Assembly (NCBI GenBank): GCA_021827255.1
Contig: JAKAWO010000037.1
Span: 1-14,789, forward strand
Length of the DNA: 14,789 nt
From: Acidobacteriota bacterium
Lineage (GTDB): Bacteria; Acidobacteriota; Terriglobia; UBA7540
Direction: 5' to 3'
Shown here: positions 14,586 to 14,789 of the stretch, piece by piece
Layout: each line of letters starts with the position of its first letter
Numbering within the stretch: the stretch's first letter is position 1
Notes under the pieces: generated by a model
What the model saw: the letters and a program-made list of their open reading frames with translations, nothing else
Databases searched by the model: none
Told to the model about the DNA's origin: nothing
Position numbers and translations under genes: made by a program

Positions 14586-14675
14586 GTGAACGATCAATCT
14601 GTACAACTTAGTAATGCTATAGATAAGTATTCGTTGGATTTTAAGAGAAGGTGTCCCAGAGTTCGTTGGAGGTGA
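14586..14675 (+). pseudogene. 5' fragment of a second island gene, apparently interrupted
   Basis: A GTG at 14586 immediately follows the stop of the two-helix gene, with AGGA four bases upstream. It reads MNDQSVQLSNAIDKYSLDFK and then, as the DNA turns GC-rich near 14650, an arginine-rich tail to a TGA at 14673-14675. The first 20 codons look like natural protein; the tail looks like read-through into the adjoining insertion-sequence remnant. I infer that an ISAs1-type element inserted into this gene. An overlapping ATG (14582) opens only nine codons. Confidence 0.35.
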
Positions 14676-14789
14676 GCGGCGGCGATGTTGAGGGCTCCGG
14701 CGAGGCGCAGCCGGGAGATGACCAAGTTGCGCCGGGAGGCCATTACCTGGGCTCCGGCGGATGCGGCAGCGATCCTCATCGAAAGCCCC
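14650..14789 (-). mobile_element. Degraded ISAs1-family transposase, C-terminal remnant
   Basis: Read on the minus strand from the window edge, one frame gives AFDEDRCRIR and, one frame over, QVMASRRNLVISRLRLAGAL followed by NIAAA. Together these match the C-terminal signature of ISAs1-family transposases, in which a DEDRSxxRTG-type acidic motif is followed by an asparagine-rich helix containing NLAISLLRLAG. Here about six residues between the two parts (the TG-x-APQ region) are missing and the frame changes, consistent with a small deletion of about eight bases. The sequence after NIAAA also departs from the family. The element is therefore most likely inactive. The left boundary, near 14650, is placed where the composition changes; no terminal repeat was identified. 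Confidence 0.6.

Noticed and set aside
1..14789. CRISPR arrays, rRNA, tRNA, prophage or toxin-antitoxin modules
   Set aside because: I looked for regularly spaced repeats, tRNA arms and familiar protein signatures on both strands and found none that held up.

Overview
The window looks like chromosomal DNA from a high-GC, Gram-negative-type soil or sediment bacterium, most probably an Acidobacteriota member. The basis is overall gene content: a DUF1385-prfA-prmC cluster, a GH57 amylase-type enzyme, a CPG2-like M20 peptidase, a zinc-ribbon protein of a kind I associate with that phylum, and frequent TTG/GTG starts. No 16S rRNA or phylogenetic marker tree was available, so the phylum is an inference. 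Most of the window is ordinary housekeeping and metabolic DNA. The two edges are mobile-element debris, and the right-hand 600 bases are clearly different in composition.

Layout. 1-301: C-terminal part of an IS1634-like transposase cut by the window edge. 441-2007 (minus): an exported OB-fold protein followed, 4 nt later, by an exported TPR protein. 2362-4509 (minus): a GH57 4-alpha-glucanotransferase/amylase with its own promoter. 4796-5941 (plus): an M20 metallopeptidase of the carboxypeptidase G2 type, transcribed divergently from GH57. 5977-7170 (minus): a membrane GT2 glycosyltransferase, convergent with the peptidase. 7325-7633 (minus): a small four-cysteine zinc-ribbon protein. 7946-11048 (plus): DUF1385 membrane protein, peptide chain release factor 1 (prfA) and the release-factor methyltransferase (prmC), with dinB (DNA polymerase IV, 11077-12324) 28 nt behind. 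12476-13804 (plus): a CCA-adding/poly(A) polymerase family nucleotidyltransferase with an HD domain, preceded by a spacer with alternative hairpins. 13805-13945 (minus): a 46-residue single-pass membrane protein with a strong ribosome binding site, whose stop codon directly abuts the cca stop. 14166-about 14650: an AT-rich island with a two-TM small protein (14355-14585) and the first 29 codons of a second reading frame. 14650-14789: a frameshifted ISAs1-family transposase remnant.

How the genes relate. prfA and prmC form the classical termination unit: PrmC methylates the glutamine of the GGQ motif in RF1. DUF1385 heads that operon behind a strong sigma70-type promoter. Cca also serves translation by maturing tRNA 3' ends. 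GH57 acts on alpha-1,4-glucans in the cytoplasm. The OB-fold and TPR proteins look like a small envelope module. No CRISPR array, toxin-antitoxin pair, phage module, rRNA or tRNA was recognised. I do not see a convincing undescribed multi-gene system. The best leads are the 46-residue membrane protein with its structured leader, the AT-rich island apparently interrupted by an insertion sequence, and the alternative hairpins ahead of cca.
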